64,000 bases of DNA from Neolewinella aurantiaca (GTDB lineage Bacteria > Bacteroidota > Bacteroidia > Chitinophagales > Saprospiraceae). Below the pieces are notes generated by a model. The model saw only the letters and a list, made by a program, of their open reading frames with translations. It was not told the DNA's origin and ran no database searches. Each line of letters begins with the position of its first letter. The first letter of the stretch is position 1. A program made the translations under genes and the position numbers. The stretch covers positions 62,001 to 126,000 of the forward strand of contig NZ_VOXD01000013.1 of the NCBI RefSeq assembly GCF_008014675.1, written 5' to 3'. Shown piece after piece: positions 24,351 through 33,486 of this stretch.

Positions 24351-25172
24351 TTATAACTCAGTAATCCATTCACTCCAGCTGCCGGGGTAGAGCAGCGGCA
24401 GCTTTCCATACGCGTGCGTATAGGCCAGAATGTTATGGCAAGCGGTTACTCCGGAGCCACAATAAAAAACATTGTTTCCGGCATCTGCCCTTAGGCCCGA
24501 AAACCGGATCTTCAGCTCATTTTTGCTTTTCAACTTTCCGTCTTTCAGATTTTCCGGCCAGGGTAGGTTGATGGCGCCTTCGATGTGTCCGGCTACGGGA
24601 TCGATCGGTTCTTCCTCGCCGCGGTAGCGGGGGGCGGTACGCGAGTCGATTACAGTATAACTCTGATCATTGCGCAGTACGTCAATTTGGGCGCGGTCGC
24701 GGGTGCAAAGCGGGGAATAAGGAGCGAGGTGAGGAGCAGCCTTGTCTACTGCTGCGGGCCATTCATTGTTTCCGGCTTCGAGTGGGTAAGCAGCCGCCCA
24801 GGCCTGGATGCCTCCATCGAGTACCGCTGTGTTCTTGTGTCCGATTACCCGGAGCATCCACCAGAGGCGGGCTGCTATCCCGCCACCTTTGTCATCATAA
24901 CATACCACTTGGGTGTCCTCGCTTAGCCCGAACCGGCTGACGAAGACCGCAAAGGCGTCCATGTCCGGCAAAGGATGCCTCCCTGTTTCTCCTGAAATGA
25001 TCGCTCCGGAGAGGTCGTCGTCGAGGTGTAAGAACCACGCCCCGGGGATGTGCATGTTTTCATATTTCGTCCTGCCCGCGCCTGTATCGGACAGCTCGTG
25101 CCGGCAGTCAAAGAATAGTGCCTCGTCTGATAGGAGAAAAGCGTTTTCGGCAGAAATGATGGTAGTATGCAT
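24351..25172 (-). CDS. Two-domain thiosulfate/3-mercaptopyruvate sulfurtransferase
   Basis: A tandem rhodanese of 273 aa. The first domain is the inactive one; the second carries the active-site loop CGSGVTACH with Cys238. CGSGVTA is usually found in 3-mercaptopyruvate sulfurtransferases (SseA-like) rather than classical rhodaneses. DDKGGGIAARLWWMLRVIGH and VIDSRTAPRYRGEEEPIDPVAGHIEGA are also typical. No signal peptide is seen, so it is cytoplasmic. A -7 box sits 4 bp before the ATG. Codons for TRDRAQI contain a variant of the interspersed motif. Confidence 0.9.
   Translation of the reverse strand: MHTTIISAENAFLLSDEALFFDCRHELSDTGAGRTKYENMHIPGAWFLHLDDDLSGAIISGETGRHPLPDMDAFAVFVSRFGLSEDTQVVCYDDKGGGIAARLWWMLRVIGHKNTAVLDGGIQAWAAAYPLEAGNNEWPAAVDKAAPHLAPYSPLCTRDRAQIDVLRNDQSYTVIDSRTAPRYRGEEEPIDPVAGHIEGAINLPWPENLKDGKLKSKNELKIRFSGLRADAGNNVFYCGSGVTACHNILAYTHAYGKLPLLYPGSWSEWITEL
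24689..24710 (-). repeat. 20-bp interspersed motif (copy 7), inside a coding region
   Basis: Minus strand TTTGCACCCGCGACCGCGCC lies in the middle of the sulfurtransferase gene (CTRDRAQ). Confidence 0.55.
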
Positions 25173-25176
25173 GATG

Positions 25177-25183
25177 CAAAGTA
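25177..25183 (-). promoter_or_regulatory. Probable -7 box of the sulfurtransferase gene
   Basis: Minus-strand TACTTTG, one base shorter than the consensus, ends 4 bp before ATG 25172. Its context (TTTGCATCATGCAT) closely resembles that of tsaE. Confidence 0.4.
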
Positions 25184-25201
25184 CGGTTCCTTTACCATTT
25201 T

Positions 25202-25224
25202 TTGCACCTGCGCTCCGTCGCCCG
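25202..25224 (+). repeat. 20-bp interspersed motif (copy 8)
   Basis: TTGCACCTGCGCTCCGTCGC, 30 bp upstream of the sulfurtransferase start and just after the infB terminator. Confidence 0.6.
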
Positions 25225-25258
25225 CATGGGCTGTTGCCGGGAATTACCGACGGGCATT

Positions 25259-25296
25259 AAAAAAGCCCCGCCCGACGTGAAGTCGAACGGGGCTTG
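25259..25296 (-). terminator. Terminator of infB
   Basis: Minus strand: GCCCCGTTCGACTT pairs with a GTCGGGCGGGGC arm and is followed by TTTTTT. Confidence 0.88.
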
Positions 25297-25321
25297 ATTC
25301 TTTCAAGGCGTGAGACGAAAA

Positions 25322-28183
25322 TTACTTCATCTTCTGAGCAATCTCGACGATTTCGTAACCTTCGATTACGTCACCCTCTTTGATGTCGTTGAAGCCTTTG
25401 ATGTTAAGACCACATTCCATACCTGCGCGAACTTCCTTGACGTCGTCTTTGAAGCGTTTGAGGCTGGCCAGTTCGCCAACGGCGCCTTCCTTGAGCGGGA
25501 AGACAACGATACCGTCGCGAATGATACGGATGAGCGTGTTGCGGGAAATTTTTCCTTCCTCCACGTAACAACCGGCAATGGTACCGATCTTAGAGATCTT
25601 AAAGGTCTCACGAACTTCCACCTGGCAGACATTGCGCTCTTCCTTGGTCGGTTCGAGCATGCCTTCGATGGCGTCGCGAATCTCTTCGATGGCCTGGTAA
25701 ATGATGGAGTAAGTCTTGATTTCCACTCCTTCGCGCTCGGCGAGTTTCCGGGCAGAACCACTTGGGCGAACCTGGAAACCAACGATGATGGCGTCGGATG
25801 CAGTTGCGAGCAGGATATCGGAATCGATAATCTGACCAACAGCCTTGTGAATAACATTCACCTGAACTGTTTCCTGACTCAGCTTGATCAGGGAGTCAGC
25901 GAGTGCTTCTACGGAACCATCCACATCACCTTTAACGATGAGGTTAAGCTCTTTGAAGTTTCCGAGCGCCAAACGACGTCCGATCTCGTCGAGAGAGATA
26001 CGCTTGCTGGCACGGTTGGCCTGTTCGCGGGAGATTTGAGCGCGGCGGCCTGCCAGTTGGCGGGCTTCCTGTTCGCTTGGCATCACCTTAAGCATTTCAC
26101 CGGCTTGCGGTGCACCGTTGAGGCCGAGAAGGAGAGTCGGGCTACCGGGTCTCACTTCTTTCACCCGTTGGTTGCGCTCGTTGAACATGGCTTTCACACG
26201 TCCGCTGTGCTCACCGGCCACGATGATGTCCTGAATGCGGAGCGTACCGTGGTTGACGATGATTTTGGTAACGTAACCACGACCGTGCTCCAGAGATGCT
26301 TCCACAATGGTCGCTCCTGCCGGGCGGTCAGGGTTGGCTTTCAGTTCAAGAACTTCTGCCTCGAGCATGATAAGTTCCATAAGGTCTTCGATGCCGATAC
26401 CTTTGAGAGCTGAAATGTCTGCACTCTGGTACTTACCACCGTAAGCCTCGATTGGGTAACCCATCTGGGCAAGTTCTCCTTTGATCTTGTCGGGATTCGC
26501 TCCCGGCTTATCAATTTTGTTGATCGCAAAGATCATCGGTACGCCGGCGGCCTCAGCGTGGCTGATGGCTTCCTTCGTTTGCGGCATGATGTCGTCATCA
26601 GCTGCAATAATGATCACGGCGATGTCGGTTACTTTGGCACCACGGGCACGCATCGCCGTAAAGGCTTCGTGACCAGGAGTATCCAGGAAGGTAACGCGTT
26701 TGCCTTCTTTGGTTTTTACTTCGTAAGCACCAATGTGCTGTGTGATACCACCTGCTTCGCCTTCGGTTACGGAAGCGTTGCGGATGTAATCGAGCAAGGA
26801 TGTCTTACCGTGGTCTACGTGACCCATTACAGTAACGATAGGCGGACGCTCTTGGAGATCATCCGGCTCATCTACCCACTCGTCTTCTTCTTCGATGTCT
26901 TCTTCCGCGGAGATGAATTCTACCTCGTGCTCAAATTCTTCAGCTACGAGTTCGATGATCTCGGCATCGAGGCGCTGGTTGATGGAAACGATCACTCCTG
27001 CATTCATACAGGCCATGATTACGTCACCTACACCTACGTCCATCATGTTCGCCAATTCCTGGGCGGTGACGAACTCGGTTACCTGAAGCTTATCGGTGGT
27101 GCGTTCCGCCTCGATGGCTTCCTGACGTTCACGGATACGTTCGCGGTTATCCCGACGTTGACGTTGACGTTTTTTCTTGCCGCCGCCGCCCTGGAGGCGG
27201 GCCATGGTGGCTTTGATCTTATCCTCGATTTCCTTGGCGGAAACTTCGCGGGGCTCGTTGCTGCGGCTATTGCCGCCGGTGCGGCCTCGGCCACCACCGG
27301 TGGAGCGACTACGGCCGCCACCACTATTGTTACCTCCGGTGCTTGGCCCGGTGGTAATCTTTTTGCGTTTACGCTTGCGCCGTTCGCCGTCGCCGGAGTC
27401 TTTCTTCTCTGGCTTCTTGATCTCGATTTTGCCCATCACCTTCAGTCCTCTCAGGTTGGGTGCATCGGCACGCATCACAGTAGGACGGTTGGAAATGGTT
27501 TCGGGAGCTTTGGGCGCAGGAGTGGCCGGGGGAGGCGTTGGGGCCTTTGCCGCTGCCGGAGGAGGCGTTTGCGCAGCCGGCTTGGGAGCCGGCGCTTTAG
27601 CCGCAGGGGCTTGCTTAGCCGCAGGTTTCGGAGCAGGCTTCTGGTTCGACTTCTTTTTCTTTGGCTTAGCTGCTCGTTTAGCGGCGTCCAAATCAATGGT
27701 TCCGATAACCTTAAGGCCCGGGCTCTTACGCTCAATGTGTGTATCCGACGCTGGCTTAGCAGCAGGCGGGGCAGGCTTGGGCGTTTCCGCCGGTGCTGGC
27801 GGAGGAGTCGGTGCCGGAGTCTCCTGTTTAGGAGCAGGAGGTGCCGCCGGTGTTTCCACTTTAGGGGGAGCTGGCGGAGGTGGTGGTGGCACGGCTCCAA
27901 CTACAGGTGGTGGCGGTGGCAACGGACGCCCGGCAGCGGGTGGCGGTGGGGGCGGCGGCGGTGGGGGGACGGCAGTAGGACGCGTATTGAATTCTAACTT
28001 GTCCGCTTTCTTCTTGTCTTGCAACGCTTTGGCGAACGCTTCACGCACTACGTTCTCCATATCCGGCGTCAGTTTTGCCGTGGGTTTGTTTTCCACTTCA
28101 AAACCTTTACTGGACAGGTGCTCGACGAGAGTCGAGGTGGCCACGTTAAGTTCGTTCGCTACTTTAATTAGTCGTTTACTCAT
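25322..28183 (-). CDS. infB: Translation initiation factor IF-2
   Basis: IF-2 is the GTPase that places initiator tRNA on the 30S subunit and promotes subunit joining. The start is [13 protein letters not shown] (ATG 28183), giving 953 aa. An IF2_N domain is followed by a long Pro/Ala/Lys-rich linker with a run of ten prolines and several shorter ones, then basic Gly/Arg-rich sequence. The G domain has GHVDHGKT (near residue 452), DTPGHEAF and NKID, with domains II-IV after it. It is the last gene of rimP-nusA-infB, with its own promoter-like box upstream. Confidence 0.96.
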   Translation of the reverse strand: MSKRLIKVANELNVATSTLVEHLSSKGFEVENKPTAKLTPDMENVVREAFAKALQDKKKADKLEFNTRPTAVPPPPPPPPPPAAGRPLPPPPPVVGAVPPPPPPAPPKVETPAAPPAPKQETPAPTPPPAPAETPKPAPPAAKPASDTHIERKSPGLKVIGTIDLDAAKRAAKPKKKKSNQKPAPKPAAKQAPAAKAPAPKPAAQTPPPAAAKAPTPPPATPAPKAPETISNRPTVMRADAPNLRGLKVMGKIEIKKPEKKDSGDGERRKRKRKKITTGPSTGGNNSGGGRSRSTGGGRGRTGGNSRSNEPREVSAKEIEDKIKATMARLQGGGGKKKRQRQRRDNRERIRERQEAIEAERTTDKLQVTEFVTAQELANMMDVGVGDVIMACMNAGVIVSINQRLDAEIIELVAEEFEHEVEFISAEEDIEEEDEWVDEPDDLQERPPIVTVMGHVDHGKTSLLDYIRNASVTEGEAGGITQHIGAYEVKTKEGKRVTFLDTPGHEAFTAMRARGAKVTDIAVIIIAADDDIMPQTKEAISHAEAAGVPMIFAINKIDKPGANPDKIKGELAQMGYPIEAYGGKYQSADISALKGIGIEDLMELIMLEAEVLELKANPDRPAGATIVEASLEHGRGYVTKIIVNHGTLRIQDIIVAGEHSGRVKAMFNERNQRVKEVRPGSPTLLLGLNGAPQAGEMLKVMPSEQEARQLAGRRAQISREQANRASKRISLDEIGRRLALGNFKELNLIVKGDVDGSVEALADSLIKLSQETVQVNVIHKAVGQIIDSDILLATASDAIIVGFQVRPSGSARKLAEREGVEIKTYSIIYQAIEEIRDAIEGMLEPTKEERNVCQVEVRETFKISKIGTIAGCYVEEGKISRNTLIRIIRDGIVVFPLKEGAVGELASLKRFKDDVKEVRAGMECGLNIKGFNDIKEGDVIEGYEIVEIAQKMK

Positions 28184-28324
28184 TCGATCTTTTAAGCACG
28201 GCAATATTTAACCGCGGAGTGCTGCCGCGGGGCGATTTAGAAAAACCCTAAATAGCCGTGATTTTTCCCCTTTTCAACACCGCGTTAAAGGGAAGGGCTT
28301 CCCAAACAATTTTCGGAAGCGCTG

Positions 28325-28332
28325 CAAAGATA
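28325..28332 (-). promoter_or_regulatory. Probable -7 box for infB
   Basis: Minus-strand TATCTTTG, about 140 bp upstream of the infB ATG. Confidence 0.5.
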
Positions 28333-28568
28333 AGATAAATACTGCTACATAACACACAGCAGTTTCTATCATCAACTTGCTTAAGGTAACAACCTCGCGA
28401 TTGTTAATGTTTGAAGCCTCCTTGATTACTTAACATCACGAATACCGTTTTTGGTTGCATTTCATGCATTTCAACGGAGTTTGACGGGTGATAAGCTGGC
28501 TTTGCTTCGCGCCCAGTGGCGGTTCCCTGAGGCTTTTTCGCTAGTCACTTTAGGGGCAACTAAGATTA

Positions 28569-28609
28569 TAAAACCGCACCATGACCTGAATCATGATGCG
28601 GTTTTTTAC
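28569..28609 (-). terminator. Terminator of nusA
   Basis: AACCGCATCATGATTCAGG pairs with CATGGTGCGGTT on the minus strand and is followed by TTATAA. The plus strand also ends in a T-run. This hairpin suggests that infB is at least partly transcribed separately. Confidence 0.8.
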
Positions 28610-28630
28610 AAATAGATCGCTGTCTGGCGC

Positions 28631-30085
28631 CTATTCTTCTTCGGGAGCTGCAGCATCTTCGACAGCATCGACCATGGCTTCTTCAACGGGACTTTCCATC
28701 TCGCCTTCCTCGGCGCGGGTTTCCGGTATGGCGGTTTCGGTTGCTTCCAGATCCCGTACTGTTTCGGGAGCTTCAGCAGCAGGGCCTTCGGATGGCGGAA
28801 CCTCGGCCGCAGCAGCAGGTGCTGTGGTTGCGGCGGGCGCGGGGCCTTCCACGTCGTCGAATTCTGCGGCGAGGACGGCAACTACGTTGCGAACGGTCTC
28901 TTCCTCGAGGTCAGTACGGCGAACGAGTTCGTCGACACTCAGTTCGAGTACTGAGCGGGCGGTGTCGCAACCGATCGACTTGAAGGCATCAAGTACCCAC
29001 ATTTCGATTTCGTCTTTGAACTCTTCGAGGTCTACGTCGTCGATTTCAACTTCGTTGTTACGGTAAACGTCGATTTCGAACTCTACCAGGCGGCTGGCAA
29101 GTTTGATGTTCGTACCACCTTTACCGATAGCAAGGCTGACCTGATCGGGCTCGAGGTAAACTTTGGCACGGCGGCCTTCCATATCGAGGTCGATCTGGGA
29201 AACGCGCGCCGGCGTAAGGCTACGTTGGATGTAAAGGCTTGTGTTGTTGGTGTAAGGAATTACGTCGATGTTTTCCTGGTTCAGCTCCCGGACGATACCG
29301 TGAATACGTGAACCTTTCATACCTACACACGCGCCAACGGGGTCGATGCGGTCGTCGTAGCTTTCCACGGAAACCTTCGCCCGTTCTCCGGGGATGCGAA
29401 CGATGCCCTTGATGGTAATCAGGCCATCCTCGATTTCGGGAACTTCCTGCTCCATGAGTTTGGCGAGGAAACGCTCGTCGGTGCGGGATACGATAACAAC
29501 GGGGTTGTTGTTGTTGCGCATTTCGACCTCCTTGATGATGCCACGAACCATGTCTCCTTTACGGAAGTAGTCGCCACGGATAGTCTCAACGCGGGGCATT
29601 ACGAGTTCGCGGCCATTGGCGTCGTCGATCACGAGAATTTCGCGTTTCAGAATCTGCTGAACTTCGCAGAGAACCAGATCGCCTTCGCGCTCAGTGTACT
29701 GCTTGTAGAGCTCGTCTTTTTCGAGATCCATGATACGGCTGATGAGCGTTTGGCGTGCAGCCATGATGGAGCGGCGGCCAAAGTCTTCCAGGAAGAGTTG
29801 TTGATAACATTCTTCACCTACTTCGTAGTCGTCATCGACAGCCAGGGCCTCTGAGTAAGAAATTTCGGAGAGCTCGTCGGTAACCTCGCCGTCGGGTACG
29901 ATTTCGCGTACGCGCCAGAGTTCGAGGTCGCCGCGGTTGGCGTTCACGATGATGTTGAAGTTCTCGTCGGTGGTGAACTTCTTTTTGATCAGGGTGCGGA
30001 AAACGTCTTCGAGAACCCGTACCATGGTAGGGCTGTCGATTGATTTACCGGAGCTGAAGTCCTTGAATATTTCAACTAAATTCAT
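28631..30085 (-). CDS. nusA: Transcription termination/antitermination factor NusA
   Basis: NusA binds RNA polymerase and nascent RNA, modulating pausing, termination and antitermination. The 484-aa product has the N-terminal RNAP-binding domain, an S1 domain (around residues 135-200, ending in VIVSRTDERFLAKLMEQEVPE), two KH domains (RIPGERAKVSVES...GMKGSRIHGI and SLAIGKGGTNIKLASRL) and an acidic Ala/Glu/Pro C-terminal tail in place of well-conserved AR repeats. It follows rimP with a 2-bp gap. Confidence 0.95.
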   Translation of the reverse strand: MNLVEIFKDFSSGKSIDSPTMVRVLEDVFRTLIKKKFTTDENFNIIVNANRGDLELWRVREIVPDGEVTDELSEISYSEALAVDDDYEVGEECYQQLFLEDFGRRSIMAARQTLISRIMDLEKDELYKQYTEREGDLVLCEVQQILKREILVIDDANGRELVMPRVETIRGDYFRKGDMVRGIIKEVEMRNNNNPVVIVSRTDERFLAKLMEQEVPEIEDGLITIKGIVRIPGERAKVSVESYDDRIDPVGACVGMKGSRIHGIVRELNQENIDVIPYTNNTSLYIQRSLTPARVSQIDLDMEGRRAKVYLEPDQVSLAIGKGGTNIKLASRLVEFEIDVYRNNEVEIDDVDLEEFKDEIEMWVLDAFKSIGCDTARSVLELSVDELVRRTDLEEETVRNVVAVLAAEFDDVEGPAPAATTAPAAAAEVPPSEGPAAEAPETVRDLEATETAIPETRAEEGEMESPVEEAMVDAVEDAAAPEEE

Positions 30086-30087
30086 AG

Positions 30088-30558
30088 CTAGAAACTGATT
30101 TTTACTTTTGCTTTTTTAATGTCGGCGTAGGCGATTTCGGTTTGTTGAACAACCGTTTTTTTGCGTTTGCCTTCCTTGACGCGCACTTTGGCTTCAAGGG
30201 TTATTTTCTCGTCGTCGGCAGCGATCATCTGGCCTTCGTGGTCTTCACCTTCATTGGTGGTCACCTTCATCTTACGGCCGATGTTTTTTACGTATTGGCG
30301 CTTGAACTTCAGCGGTCGGTCTACACCGGGGCTGCTGACGTTGAGGGTGTATTTTTCGCCGAGAGGCTGCTCCTCGTCGAGGTAGGCTTCCACAAAACGG
30401 CTGATCTGCTGACACTTTCGGAAGGTCATGTCGGAGTCGGCATCGACGAAGATTTCCAGCTTGACGGTCGTCTGCTTTACGTCGACGATGAAACAATCGG
30501 TGAAGTCTTCGCTGGTGGCGAACATTTCTTCCAGCATGTTGGTAACGTGCTCTTCCAT
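30088..30558 (-). CDS. rimP: Ribosome maturation factor RimP
   Basis: RimP supports 30S maturation. The 156-aa protein has the typical N-terminal alpha/beta domain (FVDADSDMTFRKCQQISRFVE) and NVSSPGVDRPLKFKRQYVKNIGR, followed by a small SH3-like C-terminal domain. It is the first gene of the rimP-nusA-infB operon. The start MEEHVTNMLEEMF is preceded by a copy of the interspersed motif and a distant TATCTTTG box. Confidence 0.93.
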   Translation of the reverse strand: MEEHVTNMLEEMFATSEDFTDCFIVDVKQTTVKLEIFVDADSDMTFRKCQQISRFVEAYLDEEQPLGEKYTLNVSSPGVDRPLKFKRQYVKNIGRKMKVTTNEGEDHEGQMIAADDEKITLEAKVRVKEGKRKKTVVQQTEIAYADIKKAKVKISF

Positions 30559-30583
30559 TGGGACAATGCTTTAAAACCATTCA

Positions 30584-30604
30584 TTGCACCTGCGTCTGCG
30601 CCTG
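30584..30604 (+). repeat. 20-bp interspersed motif (copy 9)
   Basis: TTGCACCTGCGTCTGCGCC, 26 bp upstream of the rimP start, in the presumed rimP leader. Confidence 0.65.
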
Positions 30605-30681
30605 AAAATACTTTGGCTATGGACACAAAAAAGAGGGAATCTAAACGATTCCCTCCGGGTGCTTTTAACGGCCTTGAGTTG

Positions 30682-30689
30682 CAAAGATA
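30682..30689 (-). promoter_or_regulatory. Probable -7 box of the rimP-nusA operon
   Basis: Minus-strand TATCTTTG, an exact consensus match about 125 bp upstream of rimP. Confidence 0.55.
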
Positions 30690-30727
30690 ACGCATTTAAT
30701 AGAAATGAGTTCACTGGTGTTTTTTTG

Positions 30728-30838
30728 GTGTGTATCACGAGATGCACGGATCCCCCTCTCCCCCGGCCCCTCTCCTCGGGAGAGGGGAGACGTGACAAGC
30801 GGCAAGTTCGTGATAGTAGTGCATCTCGTGATACACAC
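30728..30838. mobile_element. MITE-like element with 19-bp inverted repeats and 8-bp target duplication
   Basis: A 111-bp element with perfect terminal inverted repeats GTGTGTATCACGAGATGCA and its reverse complement. It is flanked by the direct repeat TTTTTTTG (30720-30727 and 30839-30846). The inside holds a pyrimidine-rich palindrome around CCTCTCCTCGGGAGAGG. No coding capacity. It occupies the gap between rimP and the divergent SDR gene. Confidence 0.85.
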
Positions 30839-30845
30839 TTTTTTT

Positions 30846-30865
30846 GGCGCGGCCGCAGGATGCAA
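30846..30865 (-). repeat. 20-bp interspersed motif (copy 10)
   Basis: GGCGCGGCCGCAGGATGCAA, immediately after the MITE-like element and 48 bp before the SDR start. Confidence 0.65.
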
Positions 30866-30913
30866 AGCAGGTTTAAAGCTGTGTTGATTAACTTGCCCCA
30901 AAGTCGAACAAAT

Positions 30914-31687
30914 ATGTCTGTTATAAAAGATCGTTTTAGCCTCGAAGGCCGGGTTGCAATTGTTTCGGGAGCGAGTAAAGGAATCGGTAAGGCGATAGCT
31001 CGCGGTTTAGCCGAGCAGGGCGCTTCCGTCATTATCAGCAGCCGCAAACAGGAGGCGGTGGACGAAGTCGCAGCCGAATTCAAAAAAGAAGGTCTGGAAG
31101 CCACCGGCATTGCCTGCCACGTAGGCGACGAGGCCCAACTCAAAAACCTTGTTGACCGCACGATCGATGTGTACGGCGGAATCGACATTCTGGTGAACAA
31201 CGCCGCTACCAACCCCGTCTTCGGTCCGCTCGACCAAATGACCGGAGAGGTGTTCGACAAGGTGATGAACGTAAACGTGAAAGCATGCATGCTGCTGGGG
31301 AACCTCTGTAAGCCCTCGATGGCGGCCCGGGGCCACGGTTCGGTGATCAACATCGCTTCGGTGGAGGGCGTGAAGCCCTCACCGATGATGAGCATCTATT
31401 CGGTAAGCAAGGCTGCGTTGATTATGCTGACCCAGAGCCAGGCGCGGGAATGGGGGAGCGAAAACATTCGTGCAAATGCCATCTGCCCGGGCTTAATCCA
31501 AACCAAGTTCAGTGCCGCACTGTGGCAAAACGAGCAGGTGTTGAACCACTTCGTTGATCAGCTGCCCGTGGGCCGGATGGCCCAACCGGAAGAGATGGTG
31601 GGCCTGGCCCTCTACCTGGCTTCTGACGCGGCGAGTTATTCTACCGGCGGGGTATTTGCCGCCGACGGAGGATATTTGGTGGGATAG
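30914..31687 (+). CDS. Short-chain dehydrogenase/reductase (DHRS4/glucose-dehydrogenase-like)
   Basis: A 257-aa classical SDR. Cofactor motif GASKGIG at 19-25, NNAA at 95-98, catalytic Ser near 149, Tyr162 and Lys166 in YSVSK, and the C-terminal GGVFAADGGYLVG typical of the FabG-like group. The longer open frame upstream runs through the repeats and is not credible; ATG 30914 is used. The substrate is unknown. Confidence 0.9.
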   Translation: MSVIKDRFSLEGRVAIVSGASKGIGKAIARGLAEQGASVIISSRKQEAVDEVAAEFKKEGLEATGIACHVGDEAQLKNLVDRTIDVYGGIDILVNNAATNPVFGPLDQMTGEVFDKVMNVNVKACMLLGNLCKPSMAARGHGSVINIASVEGVKPSPMMSIYSVSKAALIMLTQSQAREWGSENIRANAICPGLIQTKFSAALWQNEQVLNHFVDQLPVGRMAQPEEMVGLALYLASDAASYSTGGVFAADGGYLVG

Positions 31688-31770
31688 CTTGATACGGTTT
31701 GGGAGCAGAGTGAACCGAGTGTTTGCTGGCTGCTTTTCAGGCGCAGGGTATTCTTTTTGACGGGTATTAC

Positions 31771-31916
31771 CATACTACTGGACATTTCGCTTCGCTGCTT
31801 CTTCGGGGTTTGGTTTCCTCTCCGCTGAGCCTCAGGCGAGCACGAAGTACTGCAAAGCAAACCTTGCTGGAGAGGGCGGAGGGTGAGGTGGAAAATCAAA
31901 AATGTCCAGTAGTATG
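31771..31916. mobile_element. MITE-like element, family A copy 1
   Basis: A 146-bp element with perfect 17-bp inverted repeats (CATACTACTGGACATTT). It is flanked by GGGTATTAC (31762-31770) and GGGTGTTAC (31917-31925), a 9-bp target duplication with one mismatch. The interior CCTCTCCGCTGAGCC is shared with the copies at 42845 and 59364. Confidence 0.85.
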
Positions 31917-31928
31917 GGGTGTTACCCA

Positions 31929-32711
31929 CTACCGCCGCAGCCGTTCTTCTTCCTTGATCTTTTCGAGGCGTTTCCAGAAGGCTTCCTGTTTTAGTCGTTC
32001 GGCTTCCTCGGCGCGTTCCTTTTTCGTTTTGGTGAAGGCATCGGGCTCAAGGAAATGTTCCTTTTGGCGGGGCGTACGGCGGGCGAGGTCTTTGTTGCGT
32101 TTTTCTATCTCGTGGTCTTCGAGGTTGTTGCGGAAAAGCCAGCCGCCAAAGGCACCGAAGAGGAAGCCGGTGAGGTGGCCCTCCCAACTGATGCCTTCCT
32201 GACCGGGGAGTACACCCGCGGCCATGCCGCCGTAGTAGAAGAGCACGATGAGGGCCACCACGATGGCCCGGAAATCGCGCCGGAAGATGCCGCTGAAGGC
32301 CAGGAAACTGGCCAGGGCGTAGATCAGTCCGCTGGCGCCAATATGGACTTCGGTCACGCTATTGAGGTCGATAACGGTGTTCAGGAAGCCTCCGGTGAGC
32401 CACAGGAGCGCACCGGAGCCGAGCCACAAAGTAGTCAGTATCCGCGGCCAAAGGCGCGGATAAAAGAAGATGAGCATCGCACTCAGCGAAAGAAATGGGA
32501 CAGAATTGGCGATGAGGTGCCCCCAGCCTCCGTGCAAAAAAGGGAAAAAGAGAATCCCTTTCAGGCCAACAATTTCGTTGGGGCGCAGGCCGTACCAGTA
32601 GCTGAGTTGCCCCCCCGTGAGGTAGGTGTCAACGATAAAGACGATCCACATGATCGCCACAAGGGCCAGTGGCCACTTGATTACGTTTTTAAGGTTGCGT
32701 TTGCTCAACAT
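31929..32711 (-). CDS. Rhomboid-family intramembrane serine protease
   Basis: A polytopic protein of 260 aa. The active site is GASG with Ser127 in HIGASGLIYALASF and the partner His179 in SWEGHLTGFLFG. HGGWGHLIANS is the usual loop-1 region after the first core helix. Six or so transmembrane helices lie between residues 12 and 195, followed by a charged cytoplasmic tail of about 65 residues rich in Arg/Glu/Lys. Natural substrates cannot be predicted. Confidence 0.93.
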   Translation of the reverse strand: MLSKRNLKNVIKWPLALVAIMWIVFIVDTYLTGGQLSYWYGLRPNEIVGLKGILFFPFLHGGWGHLIANSVPFLSLSAMLIFFYPRLWPRILTTLWLGSGALLWLTGGFLNTVIDLNSVTEVHIGASGLIYALASFLAFSGIFRRDFRAIVVALIVLFYYGGMAAGVLPGQEGISWEGHLTGFLFGAFGGWLFRNNLEDHEIEKRNKDLARRTPRQKEHFLEPDAFTKTKKERAEEAERLKQEAFWKRLEKIKEEERLRR

Positions 32712-32729
32712 TTGCTGATGGGTGGAATG

Positions 32730-32876
32730 TAGTGGGTAGTGCTACCGCAGATACATAAAGTTATATGCTCGCTTTGCTCTGGACGGCTTCGCCTATGTGA
32801 GCTTAGGGATTGCGGGAAAAGAGGGGGGGCTCCACGAGCAAAGCGAGCATCAACCCGCAGCAGCACTACCCACTAC
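32730..32876. repeat. Nested inverted-repeat element between rhomboid and rbfA genes
   Basis: Outer perfect 15-bp arms GTAGTGGGTAGTGCT and reverse complement, and inner perfect arms ATGCTCGCTTTGCTC (about 32774-32788) and GAGCAAAGCGAGCAT (about 32836-32850). Related to the shorter hairpin at 57334. No clear target duplication. Confidence 0.78.
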
Positions 32877-32883
32877 TTTCTAT

Positions 32884-33255
32884 CTACTCCTTAGGCAACT
32901 GCCCTTCTTCTTCGAGCCGGTCGAAGAGTGTTTCGACGCGGTTCATTTCGTCGAGCGTCTCGTCGATGAAAAAGGAGATAGCGGGAATGCGCCGAATGTG
33001 CTTACGGATGCGTTGGGCCAGCGCGTTTTTGAGGCGTTGGTGCTCTTCGTTCATCTTTATAATCACGTCCTGTTTGTTATCGGTATTCCAGATGGAAACA
33101 TAGATTTTGCACAAACTGAGGTCGGGGGTAGGGTGCACTTCGGTTACGGTTACCAGAGGTTCCGGACCATAAATGTAGGAGCCTTCCTGCTGAAGAACGA
33201 GGCTGAAGTTACGTTTGATCTGTTCGGCTACCTGCCGTTGTCTTTTGGATTCCAT
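32884..33255 (-). CDS. rbfA: Ribosome-binding factor A
   Basis: RbfA binds the 30S platform during 16S 5'-end processing and late assembly. The 123-aa sequence has the single KH-like fold, with MESKRQRQVAEQIKRNFSLV at the N-terminus, VTVTEVHPTPDLSLCKIYVS in the first half and IRRIPAISFFIDETLDEMNR near the end. The length is typical. Confidence 0.92.
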   Translation of the reverse strand: MESKRQRQVAEQIKRNFSLVLQQEGSYIYGPEPLVTVTEVHPTPDLSLCKIYVSIWNTDNKQDVIIKMNEEHQRLKNALAQRIRKHIRRIPAISFFIDETLDEMNRVETLFDRLEEEGQLPKE

Positions 33256-33486
33256 AGCTAAGTAACGCTTGTTTTTCCGGCTCGGTTGCTTAAACGCATG
33301 CTTTTAGGGCAGGGAACAACGTTTTATCGACGAGTGGCGGTTTTCGTACCCTGCCTTTTTAAAAGCGATGGAGGCACCTGCAACCGTGCCTGTTTTTCCG
33401 GTTTGCTGCCTGTTGTTCCGTAAAATAACTGGGGCAGGCAGCGCAGAACAAGCTTGCCACAGTATGGTTATGCATAAAAAGATCCA

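Larger units (their letters stand above)
28184..28630. other. Intergenic region between nusA and infB (447 bp)
   Basis: Contains the nusA terminator and a TAnnTTTG box for infB. Relative to most operons of this type, the gap is large. No small ORF with coding character was found. Confidence 0.6.

Noticed and set aside
26558-27997. Long plus-strand frames (up to 479 aa) opposite infB
   Set aside because: They are antisense shadows of the Pro/Ala/Lys-rich IF-2 linker; composition is low-complexity and infB is unambiguous.
30584-30913. N-terminal extension of the SDR at 30914
   Set aside because: The open frame passes through the MITE-like element and the interspersed motif; the family start is ATG 30914.
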